64,000 nucleotides of DNA from Xenorhabdus griffiniae (GTDB taxonomy: Bacteria > Pseudomonadota > Gammaproteobacteria > Enterobacterales > Enterobacteriaceae), in the NCBI RefSeq assembly GCF_037265215.1, contig NZ_CP147737.1, positions 1,520,001 through 1,584,000 on the forward strand, read 5' to 3'. The position numbers and the translations under genes were made by a program. Under the pieces are notes generated by a model that saw only the letters and a program-made list of their open reading frames with translations, was not told the origin of the DNA and ran no database searches. Positions 41,161-50,071 of the stretch are shown piece after piece (within the stretch, counting starts at the first letter, position 1; the number at the start of each line of letters is the position of its first letter).

Positions 41161-41266
41161 TATACCAATCCAACTTCAAGTTGCAGATTAAAAATCAATG
41201 TGATTGTTTATATCTCCCCCGCTACGCGGGGAGATATAAGACGCATCTTGAAAGACGATTGGTATA
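41161..41266 (+). repeat. Palindromic MITE-like element, copy F (best preserved)
   Basis: 106 bp with clean ends: TATACCAATCCAACTTCAAG at the left and, on the opposite strand, TATACCAATCGTCTTTCAAG at the right. The centre is the hairpin TATCTCCCC / GGGGAGATA around a GCTACGC loop. It lies upstream of gltI. It shows the consensus structure of the subtype with the TATACCAATC end. Confidence 0.88.
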
Positions 41267-41421
41267 CATAAATAAGACTGCCGAAACGATTTTTCTGGTT
41301 TCTTTGTTTATGTGATGTAAAAAAATAATTCATAATGTTACTTTTTTGAAACCATAATGTTTCCGTTTCGCGACACACATCGCACTATAAATAAACAATT
41401 TCATTTATGTGTGATTAAAAA

Positions 41422-41446
41422 GTGAATAATATTGAATATTGTTCAC
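41422..41446. promoter_or_regulatory. 25-bp near-perfect palindrome upstream of gltI
   Basis: GTGAATAATATT, one G, then AATATTGTTCAC: 12-bp arms with a single mismatch. It lies in the 41267-41544 interval, which has no gene, between the gltI upstream element and the lnt terminator. It looks like a protein-binding site rather than a terminator because it is AT-rich and not followed by T. The regulator is unknown. Confidence 0.4.
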
Positions 41447-41544
41447 ACTTTGCGCTATTTAAAATAATGTTCTGTTTTAGCGGGTATTTGATGGTGATAT
41501 ATGTGAGGAATTATTGTTATTTCGGTGATGAAATCGATAGTTAA

Positions 41545-41576
41545 ATGAAATCAGGACATAAGTAATATGCCCTGAT
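41545..41576 (-). terminator. Terminator of the miaB-lnt gene run
   Basis: On the minus strand ATCAGG / CCTGAT enclose an inner CATA...TATG pair and are followed by TTTCATTT, about 35 nt after the lnt stop codon. The stem is interrupted, so strength is uncertain. Confidence 0.65.
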
Positions 41577-41610
41577 CACTATTAACGTTTAATTACAGAA
41601 AAATAGAAAA

Positions 41611-43140
41611 TCAAGATTTGCGGCGTTTTTTTATCAAAGCAAAGATAAAAAACAGGGCACTTGCTCCCCATATTGGCCAATTTCCGAAGCGAAAATAAGG
41701 TGTTATCCCTGTGGCTGGGGTTACTTTGGTTTCCAATACCTGTCGGGTAAATTGTGGAAGTTCAGCCTGAATGGAACCATCCGGGTTAATTACTGCGGTA
41801 ATGCCGTTATTCGTTCCTCTTAGCAGAGGACGCCCCAATTCAAGAGCGCGCATTCGTGCCATTTGGAAATGCTGCCAAGGGCCAATGGAACGTCCAAACC
41901 AGGCATCATTAGAAACGGTCAAGAGGAACTCGGTGTCAGGTTTGAAATTATCACGCACCTGTTCACCCAAAATAATTTCGTAGCAGATAGCGGCAGTAAT
42001 ATTGTGTCCGGCAACAGAAAGTTGAGGCTGGATGTAATTACCTTGGCTAAAAGAAGACATCGGCAAATTGAATAAAGGTGCCAATGGCCGCAGTATTGAT
42101 GCTAGTGGCACAAACTCACCAAACGGTACCAGGTGATGTTTGTCGTAACGGGTTAACGCTGGGTATTGGTAAGGTATCTTATCCCCTAATACGATGATGC
42201 TGTTATAGAATTTATAACCTTCCAATGTCGGTCGGGCGTCCACAATGCCAGTGATCAAACTGGTATTATGTTTTCTCAGCACGGTATCCAGTTTAGTCAG
42301 AAAATCACGCTGGTTATATTCATTATCAGGAATAGCAGATTCCGGCCAGATGATGATTCGCGTTTTACCAATGAAAGGACGACTGTTGTCCAAATAAATA
42401 TCCAGTGTTTTTCCAAGAGCGCTGGATTCCCACTTAATGGCTTGGGGAATATTACCTTGAATCAAAGCAATATCAGTGGCTTTTTCTGGTTGTAGGGTAT
42501 ACCACTGGTAGTGCCTCATTGACCACGGTAACAGTAACAGGATAATGGCGAAAATAGCCGCGGAAATTTTTTTCTGGGTGACAGCAACAACCAACAATCC
42601 GCTGATCATCATCAGTAAAAAGGTAATACCTTCCACACCCAGAATAGGCGCAATGGCTTTCATCGGGCCATCAATTTGGCTGTAACCAAATTGTAACCAC
42701 GGAAACCCAGATAACACCCAACCACGCAAGAATTCTGTCAATTGCCACATCGCTGGGCTGGCTATAACCAGCCTGATGCTATTAGAAGCCGGAAAAAAGC
42801 GGTTCAATACACCAGTAAATAAAGCGGGATAAAGGGCAAGATAGGCAGATAGCAAGATCACCAAAAAGATATTGATAGCGGTTGGCATGCCACCAAAGTC
42901 GGCGATACTGACATAAACCCAGTTTGCGCCACTGCCAAATAAGCCAAGGCCCCAGCATAAACCAATAAAGCAAGCCTGGCGGGTTGTTCTGTTTAAGGAA
43001 AGAATTTGCAGGCCAAAAAGGGAAACAAGAGCAGCAGGCCAGAAATCAAAAGGTGAAAAAGCCAGCGTTCCACTGGCTCCGAAGAAAAGTGCCAGCACGG
43101 CACGTAACCGCTGGCAACTCATTAATGAGGCTTTGTTCAT
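41611..43140 (-). CDS. lnt: Apolipoprotein N-acyltransferase
   Basis: 509-residue inner-membrane enzyme that adds the third acyl chain to lipoproteins. About six to eight N-terminal helices (residues 10-215) are followed by a periplasmic nitrilase-type domain with the catalytic triad: Glu in [12 protein letters not shown], Lys in [13 protein letters not shown] and Cys in [14 protein letters not shown] last helix lies near the C-terminus, ending in KKRRKS. It matures the lipoproteins encoded elsewhere in this window (RlpA, LptE, probably YfiM). It follows corC by 11 nt. Confidence 0.97.
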   Translation of the reverse strand: MNKASLMSCQRLRAVLALFFGASGTLAFSPFDFWPAALVSLFGLQILSLNRTTRQACFIGLCWGLGLFGSGANWVYVSIADFGGMPTAINIFLVILLSAYLALYPALFTGVLNRFFPASNSIRLVIASPAMWQLTEFLRGWVLSGFPWLQFGYSQIDGPMKAIAPILGVEGITFLLMMISGLLVVAVTQKKISAAIFAIILLLLPWSMRHYQWYTLQPEKATDIALIQGNIPQAIKWESSALGKTLDIYLDNSRPFIGKTRIIIWPESAIPDNEYNQRDFLTKLDTVLRKHNTSLITGIVDARPTLEGYKFYNSIIVLGDKIPYQYPALTRYDKHHLVPFGEFVPLASILRPLAPLFNLPMSSFSQGNYIQPQLSVAGHNITAAICYEIILGEQVRDNFKPDTEFLLTVSNDAWFGRSIGPWQHFQMARMRALELGRPLLRGTNNGITAVINPDGSIQAELPQFTRQVLETKVTPATGITPYFRFGNWPIWGASALFFIFALIKKRRKS

Positions 43141-43151
43141 CCAGATCCTAT

Positions 43152-44030
43152 TTATTGTTTATCAAGGCCAGGAACATCAGCATCATCCGGTATTTTTACA
43201 TGAACCTGAATGATCTTACGGCTATCAGACATTGCCACTTTGAAAAGGTAACCATCAATGGTGATGGATTCCCCACGTGAAGGCAGATGCCCAAATGCTT
43301 GCATGACTAGCCCACCAATAGTATCAACCTCTTCATCGCTGAAATTAGTGCCAAAAACGTCATTAAAATCCTCGATTTGAGTCAACGCCCGCACTGAATA
43401 GGAGTGGCGACTTAGGGTACGAATATCGTTATCTTCATCATCATCGTATTCGTCTTCTATTTCACCCACAATCAGTTCAAGAATATCCTCAATGGTGACC
43501 AGCCCCGAAACGCCGCCAAATTCGTCGATCACAATCGCCATATGGTAGCGTTGGGAACGGAATTCTTTCAGCAGGCGGTCAACACGTTTACTTTCCGGCA
43601 CGACAACAGCCTGACGAAGAACTTTATCAATGCTGAAAGGTTCTGCATTTGTACGCATGAAGGGTAGCAGATCTTTCGCCATCAATATGCCTTCGATGTG
43701 ATCTTTGTCTTCGCTGATCACAGGAAAGCGTGAGTGAGCCGAGTCGATAATAACATCCAGACATTCGTCCAGAGATTGGTTGCGTTTTAAGGTAACGATC
43801 TGTGAGCGTGGGATCATAATGTCACGCACGCGTTGATCAGCAATATCCATGACACCTTCGAGCATCTCGCGGGTATCAGGATCGATGAGGTCGTTCTGCT
43901 CAGAATCACGGATCAGTTCAACCAAATCATCACGGTTTCTCGGTTCACCGTGAAAAAGCTGATTAAGAAGTGCAAAAAAGCCTTTCTTAGGGCCAGGGTT
44001 ATCGTTACTTGAAGGATGGTCGTCGCTCAT
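43152..44030 (-). CDS. corC: CBS-domain protein CorC/YbeX
   Basis: 292-residue cytoplasmic protein linked to magnesium/cobalt handling and ribosome-associated phenotypes. It has tandem CBS domains (about 68-195, from [11 protein letters not shown] to [14 protein letters not shown]) and a CorC/HlyC C-terminal domain (about 210-285). The acidic run [13 protein letters not shown] follows the second CBS repeat. It lies between ybeY and lnt in the conserved run miaB-ybeZ-ybeY-corC-lnt. Confidence 0.94.
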   Translation of the reverse strand: MSDDHPSSNDNPGPKKGFFALLNQLFHGEPRNRDDLVELIRDSEQNDLIDPDTREMLEGVMDIADQRVRDIMIPRSQIVTLKRNQSLDECLDVIIDSAHSRFPVISEDKDHIEGILMAKDLLPFMRTNAEPFSIDKVLRQAVVVPESKRVDRLLKEFRSQRYHMAIVIDEFGGVSGLVTIEDILELIVGEIEDEYDDDEDNDIRTLSRHSYSVRALTQIEDFNDVFGTNFSDEEVDTIGGLVMQAFGHLPSRGESITIDGYLFKVAMSDSRKIIQVHVKIPDDADVPGLDKQ

Positions 44031-44100
44031 GGCGTTTTAATGAAAATTCCCCATATAAAATCGTAGACTATTATGTTTAACATAAAAATGTTGACAGTGG

Positions 44101-44568
44101 TTATTCTTTTTCCGCGAGATAGGGATCAGTATAACCCATTTTTTTTAGGAGCTCTGTTTCCAGCGCTTCCATTTCTTCCGCTTCATCGTCTTCAATATGA
44201 TCATATCCCAGAAGATGAAGGCTGCCGTGAACCACCATATGTGCCCAGTGTTCTTCGACCGTTTTTTGTTGCTCATCTGCCTCTTTTTCAACAACTTGAC
44301 GGCAGATAATTAAATCACCGAGTAAGGGTAATTCAACTTCAGGTGGCGCTTCAAATGGGAAAGATAACACATTAGTTGGTTTATCTTTCCCTCGATAAGT
44401 GAGGTTTAAATCGTGGCTTTCTGCCTCATCGACCAGGCGAATAGTCACTTCACTTTCGGTCTGAAATTGTGGCAAAACACCTTCCAACCAGCGTTGGAAA
44501 AGGGCTTCTTCGGGTAGCCCTTCGGGGTTTTCACAGGCAATTTGCAAATCTAATATCACTGAACTCAT
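44101..44568 (-). CDS. ybeY: Endoribonuclease YbeY
   Basis: 155-residue metal-dependent RNase involved in 16S rRNA 3'-end maturation and 70S quality control. The zinc site is the UPF0054 motif [15 protein letters not shown], with three histidines in the usual H-x3-H-x5-H arrangement. It overlaps ybeZ by 4 nt (ATGA), so the two are coupled. Same length as E. coli YbeY. Confidence 0.97.
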   Translation of the reverse strand: MSSVILDLQIACENPEGLPEEALFQRWLEGVLPQFQTESEVTIRLVDEAESHDLNLTYRGKDKPTNVLSFPFEAPPEVELPLLGDLIICRQVVEKEADEQQKTVEEHWAHMVVHGSLHLLGYDHIEDDEAEEMEALETELLKKMGYTDPYLAEKE

Positions 44569-45611
44569 TGTGCTTCCTGTCTGCGTTTCTCATTGAGCGC
44601 TTTTTTGCGTTCTTGTTCTGCTGCTTCCCATACTTCATAGGCGATAACCACTTTTGCCACCACAGGATGGCGAACAATGTCTTCACTATGTAAGAAGTTA
44701 AAACTCAGGTCATCAACATCAGATAACACTTCTATTGCATGACTCAGGCCTGATTTTTGCCCTCTTGGCAAGTCAATCTGGGTTACGTCACCGGTAATGA
44801 CGGCCTTGGAATTAAAACCAATGCGAGTCAGGAACATTTTCATCTGTTCAATGGTCGTATTCTGGCTTTCGTCGAGAATAATAAAGGCATCATTGAGGGT
44901 ACGTCCACGCATATAAGCCAGTGGCGCCACTTCAATAACGTTTCTTTCGATAAGCTTCTCAACTTTTTCAAATCCCATCATTTCAAACAGAGCATCATAA
45001 AGCGGACGCAGATAAGGGTCGACTTTCTGGCTAAGATCACCAGGCAGAAAGCCCAGTTTTTCTCCGGCTTCAACCGCAGGACGGGTCAGCAGGATACGGC
45101 GGACTTCCTGGCGTTCTAGTGCATCAACCGCCGCAGCAACGGCCAAATACGTTTTCCCTGTACCAGCAGGCCCCACCCCGAACGTAATATCGTGATCAAG
45201 GATGTTAGCAATATATTGCGCCTGATTGGGAGTACGGGGTTTTACAACACCCCGTTTAGTTTTGATGTTGACAGCCTTACCATATTCAGGGACGCTTTCT
45301 GCTGCTTGTTCCAGCACCCTGCTCTCAGTAATAGCGAGATGCACCTGCTCAGGCTCAAGATCAGGTATGACGCCGCGTATAGGCGCGGTTTCGACATAAA
45401 GGTGGCGTAAGATCCCTGCGGCCGCATTAACACACAATGGCTTACCAGCCAGTTTGAAACGGTTATCACGGCGATTGATTTCAATACCCAAACGACGTTC
45501 AAGTTGTTTCAGATTATCATCAAGTGGTCCACACAGACTCATCAGACGTTGATTGTCAGCAGGCTCCAGAAAGATTTCTTGGGTTGCTACTTGTGGGTTT
45601 ATTTGTGTCAC
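44565..45611 (-). CDS. ybeZ: PhoH-family ATPase YbeZ (PhoL)
   Basis: 348-residue ATPase that partners YbeY in rRNA processing. Walker A is [11 protein letters not shown] near residue 145 and the Walker B/DEAD-like segment is [12 protein letters not shown]. It starts with GTG ([17 protein letters not shown]). Length and sequence are close to E. coli YbeZ. It lies 24 nt after miaB and overlaps ybeY. Confidence 0.95.
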   Translation of the reverse strand: MTQINPQVATQEIFLEPADNQRLMSLCGPLDDNLKQLERRLGIEINRRDNRFKLAGKPLCVNAAAGILRHLYVETAPIRGVIPDLEPEQVHLAITESRVLEQAAESVPEYGKAVNIKTKRGVVKPRTPNQAQYIANILDHDITFGVGPAGTGKTYLAVAAAVDALERQEVRRILLTRPAVEAGEKLGFLPGDLSQKVDPYLRPLYDALFEMMGFEKVEKLIERNVIEVAPLAYMRGRTLNDAFIILDESQNTTIEQMKMFLTRIGFNSKAVITGDVTQIDLPRGQKSGLSHAIEVLSDVDDLSFNFLHSEDIVRHPVVAKVVIAYEVWEAAEQERKKALNEKRRQEAQ

Positions 45612-45635
45612 TGATTATCTCTATGTTAGGGCCTG

Positions 45636-47066
45636 TTAAGGCTGATAAAAGCCAACGCCGAACTCATCTTCCTTGCGAGTACGGGCAATGACTGATTCAG
45701 GTGACTCATGAATGCGCAGATCCATCTCATCTTCAGTACGAATGACTTTACCTCGCAGGGAGTTGGCGTATACGTCAACAATTTCGACATCAACAAATTT
45801 ACCAATCATGTCAGGCGTTCCCTCGAAATTAACCACGCGGTTATTCTCGGTACGGCCAGAGAGCTCCATGATATTTTTGCGTGATGGGCCTTCAACCAGA
45901 ATGCGTTGCGTACTGCCAAGCATTGCGCGGCTGTAGCTCATAGCTTGCTGGTTAATGCGCTGCTGGAGCAGGTACAAGCGCTGTTTCTTTTCTTCTTCGC
46001 TAACGTCATCTGGCAAATCGGCTGCGGGTGTACCTGGGCGCGCTGAATAGATGAAGCTAAAACTCATGTCGAAGTTAACATCGGCAATCAGTTTCATGGT
46101 TTTTTCAAAATCATCCTGTGTTTCACCTGGGAAACCGATGATGAAGTCAGAACTGATCAGAATGTCAGGGCGTGCCTTACGTAAACGACGAATAATGCCT
46201 TTGTATTCTAGCGCAGTATGGGCACGTTTCATCAGGGTAAGGATGCGATCAGAACCACTCTGGACTGGCAGGTGCAGGAAGCTCACTAACTCAGGGGTAT
46301 CTTCGTAGACTGCAATAATATCGTCAGTAAACTCGATTGGATGGCTGGTTGTGAAGCGAATGCGGTCGATACCGTCAATAGCCGCAACCAGACGCAACAG
46401 TTCGGCAAATGTGCAGATACCGCCATCAAACGTTGCGCCGCGATAGGCATTAACGTTTTGACCAAGCAGATTCACTTCACGTACACCTTGCGCAGCAAGT
46501 TGGGCAATTTCGAATAAAATATCATCACAAGGACGACTGACTTCTTCCCCACGGGTGTAAGGTACGACGCAGAATGTGCAGTACTTATTGCAGCCTTCCA
46601 TGATGGAAACGAATGCTGTTGGGCCTTCGGCACGAGGCTCTGGCAGACGGTCAAATTTTTCAATTTCAGGGAAACTGATGTCAACAACAGGGCTGCGGGT
46701 GCCTTTGACATGATTAATCATTTCGGGCAGGCGGTGCAGGGTTTGTGGCCCAAAAATAATATCGACGCTAGGTGAGCGCTGGCGAATGTAATCCCCTTCC
46801 TGGGAAGCAACACAACCCCCCACACCGATAATGATTTCAGGATTTTTATCTTTCAGGCCCTTCCAGCGGCCAAGTTGGTGAAAGACTTTTTCCTGAGCCT
46901 TTTCACGGATTGAACAAGTATTCAGGAGTAAGATATCTGCTTCTTCGGCGACATCGGTTAACTGATAACCGTGAGTGGTTTCCAGCAAGTCGGCCATCTT
47001 GGATGAATCGTATTCGTTCATCTGACAGCCCCAGGTTTTGATATACAGTTTTTTTATCGTCGACAT
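45636..47066 (-). CDS. miaB: tRNA-2-methylthio-N6-dimethylallyladenosine synthase
   Basis: Radical-SAM methylthiotransferase that converts i6A37 to ms2i6A37. Three parts are visible: the N-terminal UPF0004 domain with the auxiliary-cluster cysteines ([33 protein letters not shown]), the radical-SAM motif CNKYCTFC, and a C-terminal TRAM domain (about 378-440). I start at ATG 47066 ([13 protein letters not shown]), 476 residues, because the E. coli protein begins here; the frame is open 21 codons further. First gene of miaB-ybeZ-ybeY-corC-lnt and divergent from ubiF. Confidence 0.96.
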   Translation of the reverse strand: MSTIKKLYIKTWGCQMNEYDSSKMADLLETTHGYQLTDVAEEADILLLNTCSIREKAQEKVFHQLGRWKGLKDKNPEIIIGVGGCVASQEGDYIRQRSPSVDIIFGPQTLHRLPEMINHVKGTRSPVVDISFPEIEKFDRLPEPRAEGPTAFVSIMEGCNKYCTFCVVPYTRGEEVSRPCDDILFEIAQLAAQGVREVNLLGQNVNAYRGATFDGGICTFAELLRLVAAIDGIDRIRFTTSHPIEFTDDIIAVYEDTPELVSFLHLPVQSGSDRILTLMKRAHTALEYKGIIRRLRKARPDILISSDFIIGFPGETQDDFEKTMKLIADVNFDMSFSFIYSARPGTPAADLPDDVSEEEKKQRLYLLQQRINQQAMSYSRAMLGSTQRILVEGPSRKNIMELSGRTENNRVVNFEGTPDMIGKFVDVEIVDVYANSLRGKVIRTEDEMDLRIHESPESVIARTRKEDEFGVGFYQP

Positions 47067-47260
47067 TTTGTGTATCCGGTGTTTCCAGTGGAATGATGCT
47101 TCAACACTGAAAAGCGCAATATATTGCACGTAGTGTATTTAGCATAATATTGTTAGCTATTGTAGTCATTTGAGGCACCAGTGACCAGACTGTAATAGCG
47201 GATATTCTCAGCCGGAAAGGGAAAATTCCGGTAGACTGTTTTAATCAATAAGTTAATGAC

Positions 47261-48457
47261 GTGATGAATATGAATAATCCACAACAAAAATTCGATATCG
47301 TTGTCGTTGGCGCAGGTATGATTGGTGCAGCGACAGCATTGGGATTGGCGCAGGAAGGTTGGCGTGTTGCATTGTTGGAGCACCAGCCTCCTGCACTTTA
47401 TGATGCAGAGTGTGAACCGGATGTTCGTATATCTGCGATTAGCTGTGCTTCGGTGGATTTATTGAACCAATTGGGAGCATGGGAAAACGTCTTGCAAATG
47501 CGCAGTGCTCCTTATCGAAAGCTGGAAACATGGGAGCAAAATGATTCGAATGTCATTTTCGATGCTGCAAGCTTGGGACTGCCAGAGTTAGGGCATATGG
47601 TTGAAAATCGTGTCTTGCAGCTGGCATTGTGGCAGGAATTTGCACGTTATCCAAACCTGACATTGATTTGTCCCACTGTTTTGCAATCTATGCAGCGTCA
47701 GCATGAGAATAAAACGTGGCGGGTGACGTTGGAAGATGGCGTGGAAATTAACACACGACTGATTATTGGTGCAGACGGTGCCCGTTCTCAAGTCCGTCAA
47801 TTGGCGGGTATTGGCAGTAACGGGTGGCAATATCGCCAGTCATGTATGCTGATAACGGTCAAGACTGACCAGCCTCAACAAGATATAACCTGGCAACAAT
47901 TTTTTCCTTCTGGCCCTAGGGCCTTTCTGCCGTTGTTTGATCAATGGGCTTCGTTGGTTTGGTATGATTCTCCTGCCCGTATTCGCCAATTGCAGTCAAT
48001 GACGATGGCACAACTTGAACGAGAAATTCTTCAGGCATTTCCTGCCCGCTTAGGTACAGTTACCCCGATTGCTGCTGGCTCATTCCCGCTGACTCGTCAT
48101 CATGCCAGCCATTACGTACAAGAAGGGTTGGTTCTGCTGGGAGATGCGGCTCATACCATCAATCCGTTGGCAGGGCAGGGAGTGAATTTAGGTTATCGGG
48201 ATGTTGATGTGTTACTCAAGGTACTAACCAATGCTAAGGAATTGTTGCAAGAGTGGGATTCTTTGCCAGTTTTGATGCGTTATCAACGCCGCAGGATGCC
48301 GGATAATTTGGTGATGCAGGCAGGAATGGATTTTTTCCATACCACATTCAGTAATGATTTGCCGGGGTTAAAAACGGTACGAAATCTGGCATTAATGGCT
48401 GCGCAACGTGCAGGAGGCATGAAAAATCTTGCTCTGAAATATGCATTGGGGTTGTGA
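47261..48457 (+). CDS. ubiF: 2-octaprenyl-3-methyl-6-methoxy-1,4-benzoquinol hydroxylase
   Basis: FAD monooxygenase that adds the last ring hydroxyl in ubiquinone synthesis. The Rossmann motif IVVVGAGMIGAATALGLA lies near residue 14, the second FAD motif is VLLGDAAHTINPLAGQGVNLGYRDVD near residue 290, and the family DG motif IIGADGARSQVRQL is in the middle. The start could be GTG 47261, ATG 47264 or ATG 47270; none has a clear Shine-Dalgarno. It diverges from miaB and precedes the tRNA cluster as in E. coli. Confidence 0.95.
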   Translation: MMNMNNPQQKFDIVVVGAGMIGAATALGLAQEGWRVALLEHQPPALYDAECEPDVRISAISCASVDLLNQLGAWENVLQMRSAPYRKLETWEQNDSNVIFDAASLGLPELGHMVENRVLQLALWQEFARYPNLTLICPTVLQSMQRQHENKTWRVTLEDGVEINTRLIIGADGARSQVRQLAGIGSNGWQYRQSCMLITVKTDQPQQDITWQQFFPSGPRAFLPLFDQWASLVWYDSPARIRQLQSMTMAQLEREILQAFPARLGTVTPIAAGSFPLTRHHASHYVQEGLVLLGDAAHTINPLAGQGVNLGYRDVDVLLKVLTNAKELLQEWDSLPVLMRYQRRRMPDNLVMQAGMDFFHTTFSNDLPGLKTVRNLALMAAQRAGGMKNLALKYALGL

Positions 48458-48503
48458 TGGATATTGTTTCCTATTAGCCCCTTATGGGGCTAATTTGGTT
48501 TTA

Positions 48504-48674
48504 TTATTCACAGGCTATTTTGCCTAACCATCCTGGGTGTGTAGCTTCGCACTGCGCAATACATTTTTCACGTATTTGAGGGATTACCCAAATCGAGCAG
48601 ACCACAGCATAAGTTTGCATTGAAGCTAAAAGTGTCGTGCCTGCTAGCAGGCAAAGAAGAATGAACTTTTTCAT
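48504..48674 (-). CDS. Small secreted cysteine-bearing peptide, 56 aa
   Basis: Not recognised. The product starts MKKFILLCLLAGTTLLASMQ, a typical signal peptide that would be cut after TYA at residue 23, leaving a 33-residue mature peptide VVCSIWVIPQIREKCIAQCE followed by ATHPGWLGKIACE. The four mature cysteines could form two disulfides in the periplasm. The ATG has GGGGTGAG a few bases ahead, an excellent ribosome-binding site. It lies alone, convergent with ubiF, 47 nt after its stop, and 460 bp downstream of the tRNA operon end. Coding potential rests on the signal peptide and ribosome-binding site, which chance frames rarely combine. Confidence 0.72.
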   Translation of the reverse strand: MKKFILLCLLAGTTLLASMQTYAVVCSIWVIPQIREKCIAQCEATHPGWLGKIACE

Positions 48675-48836
48675 TTTACTCACCCCATTTCACTGACAAC
48701 AACAAAAACTAATTTACCCTGTAAACCTATTTTCACCCAATAACAAGCGAATAATGTTTAACAATTAGTTACCCTCTGAAACTAAACCCAATATTTTTGT
48801 ATCCATTCCCTGAGTGGCTACAGAAATAACCCATGC

Positions 48837-48888
48837 TGCCACCCGTTTCTATCGCGTACCTAACGCACACGGGTTGGTGGCATTTTTA
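48837..48888 (+). terminator. Orphan terminator-like hairpin
   Basis: TGCCACC pairs with GGTGGCA at the base, with CCCG/CGGG extending the helix across a bulge and an inner GCG/CGC region, and TTTTTATTTT follows on the plus strand. ubiF, the only upstream plus gene, ends 380 nt earlier, so this may end a separate unannotated transcript. Confidence 0.55.
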
Positions 48889-48947
48889 TTTTCACTGCGC
48901 ATTCGCACGCGCAAATTTAATCCAAGATCGTATACCAAATAAGGTTC

Positions 48948-48964
48948 AGGGGCATCACGCCCCT
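48948..48964. repeat. Short GC hairpin
   Basis: Perfect 6-bp inverted repeat AGGGGC / GCCCCT with an ATCAC loop, followed by TTCTG. Function unknown. Confidence 0.4.
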
Positions 48965-49137
48965 TTCTGACACTGTAGATTAGACGTCTGTGTTCAGATG
49001 CTGGAAGATTCGGTGTGGAATTTGAGGCAGGGGGAGGTAGATCTATAATTTCAATTGTATAAAATTACAAACCTAAATTTATTAGATTATCTAATTGGTG
49101 AGAGGGTGGGAAAGTTTATTTTTATGAGATAAATGCG

Positions 49138-49162
49138 AAAAAACCACCCTTAATGGCGGTTT
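49138..49162 (-). terminator. tRNA operon terminator
   Basis: On the minus strand an 8-bp stem AAACCGCC / GGTGGTTT (one G-U pair) with a 6-nt loop runs into TTTTTT. It lies about 80 nt after the last tRNA of the cluster. Confidence 0.85.
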
Positions 49163-49239
49163 CTATATCAAAGAATATTCTGTATATTCTTTCTCTGCTC
49201 TTTTTCAATTCGCTACATCATGTAACTCGTTGAAAATAT

Positions 49240-49314
49240 TGGCTGGGGTACCAGGATTCGAACCTGGGAATGCCGGAATCAGAATCCGGTGCCTTACCGC
49301 TTGGCGATACCCCA
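49240..49314 (-). tRNA. glnV: tRNA-Gln (CUG anticodon)
   Basis: 75 nt including encoded CCA. The anticodon CTG sits in GGATTCTGATTCC; the T-loop is GGTTCGAATCC. Last gene of the cluster in transcription order. It differs from the two TTG isoacceptors mainly in the anticodon arm. Confidence 0.96.
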
Positions 49315-49328
49315 ACTGAATTTTTAAA

Positions 49329-49405
49329 TGGTGGCTACGACGGGAATCGAACCTGTGACCCCAGCATTATGAGTGCTGTGCTCTAACCAGCTGAGCTACG
49401 TAGCC
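49329..49405 (-). tRNA. metU: tRNA-Met (CAU anticodon, elongator)
   Basis: 77 nt with encoded CCA. The anticodon loop is CACTCATAATG. The paired first base of the acceptor (G1-C72) marks an elongator rather than an initiator tRNA. It is identical in its visible parts to the other Met tRNA of the cluster. Confidence 0.95.
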
Positions 49406-49446
49406 ATTTACGATAAACGTAAGAGTTGTGATAAACCTCAGTAATA

Positions 49447-49521
49447 TGGCTGGGGTACCTGGATTCGAACCAGGGAATGCCAGGATCAAAACCTGGTGCC
49501 TTACCGCTTGGCGATACCCCA
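49447..49521 (-). tRNA. glnW: tRNA-Gln (UUG anticodon), copy 1
   Basis: 75 nt with encoded CCA. The anticodon TTG lies in CAGGTTTTGATCCTG. It differs from the neighbouring copy at one base in the variable/T-arm region (GGCATTCCC versus GGCATACCC). Confidence 0.96.
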
Positions 49522-49605
49522 CCTGAGTGTTATCTAATGCAGCCTTTGTTATTCCCAGAATGCGCTGTTAACCATATACCGTTTTAATCCATTGTTCCAG
49601 TTAAA

Positions 49606-49680
49606 TGGCTGGGGTACCTGGATTCGAACCAGGGTATGCCAGGATCAAAACCTGGTGCCTTACCGCTTGGCGATACCCCA
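49606..49680 (-). tRNA. glnU: tRNA-Gln (UUG anticodon), copy 2
   Basis: 75 nt with encoded CCA and anticodon TTG in the same arm as copy 1. It carries A where copy 1 has T at the base of the T stem, opposite a position that should pair, so pairing there is slightly different. Confidence 0.96.
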
Positions 49681-49749
49681 CCTGAAACAATACACTAAAA
49701 CTTAAAATCGTTACTAAAATACATTCTAAGTACAACCCGATAAAGAAAA

Positions 49750-49834
49750 TGGTGCGGGAGGCGAGACTTGAACTCGCACACCTTGCGGCGCCAGAACCTA
49801 AATCTGGTGCGTCTACCAATTTCGCCACTCCCGC
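49750..49834 (-). tRNA. leuW: tRNA-Leu (UAG anticodon)
   Basis: 85-nt class II tRNA with a long variable arm and encoded CCA. The anticodon TAG lies in CACCAGATTTAGGTTCTGG. The same tRNA occupies this position in the E. coli cluster. Confidence 0.96.
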
Positions 49835-49839
49835 AAAGA

Positions 49840-49916
49840 TGGTGGCTACGACGGGAATCGAACCTGTGACCCCAGCATTATGAGTGCTGTGCTCTAACCA
49901 GCTGAGCTACGTAGCC
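49840..49916 (-). tRNA. metT: tRNA-Met (CAU anticodon, elongator), first gene of the cluster
   Basis: 77 nt with encoded CCA and anticodon loop CACTCATAATG. It is the promoter-proximal gene; the next gene, leuW, begins 5 nt after its 3' end. Confidence 0.95.
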
Positions 49917-49955
49917 ATCTTTTTTCGCTTTGCCTTCATCGGCGGTGCGGGGCGC

Positions 49956-49984
49956 ATTATGCGTATATCAGACAGATGCGTCAA
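49956..49984 (-). promoter_or_regulatory. tRNA operon promoter
   Basis: On the minus strand -35 TTGACG and -10 CATAAT with a 17-nt spacer, followed by the GC-rich discriminator GCGCCCCGC. That discriminator is the hallmark of stringently controlled stable-RNA promoters. The expected start lies 30-35 nt before the first tRNA-Met. Confidence 0.9.
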
Positions 49985-50071
49985 CTGCTTTTTTAAAGAA
50001 ATATGCACAAAATCGTTTGTTTGTTTGTCTTATAAGCGTTTTGTCGACAAAGTCGGCTAAAACGGTTGAAA

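Larger units (their letters stand above)
48675..49137. other. Gene-free stretch with two plus-strand hairpins
   Basis: No ORF is supported. It includes the presumed promoter of the small secreted peptide gene (minus strand), a terminator-like hairpin at 48837-48888 and a second GC hairpin at 48948-48964. The rest, to the tRNA operon terminator, is AT-rich and unremarkable. It could carry a small RNA on the plus strand. Confidence 0.45.

Noticed and set aside
10108..41266. Reading the dispersed repeats as a CRISPR array or as ERIC elements
   Set aside because: Copies are not regularly spaced, carry no spacers, and the ERIC core sequence is not present; the structure is that of short palindromic insertions.
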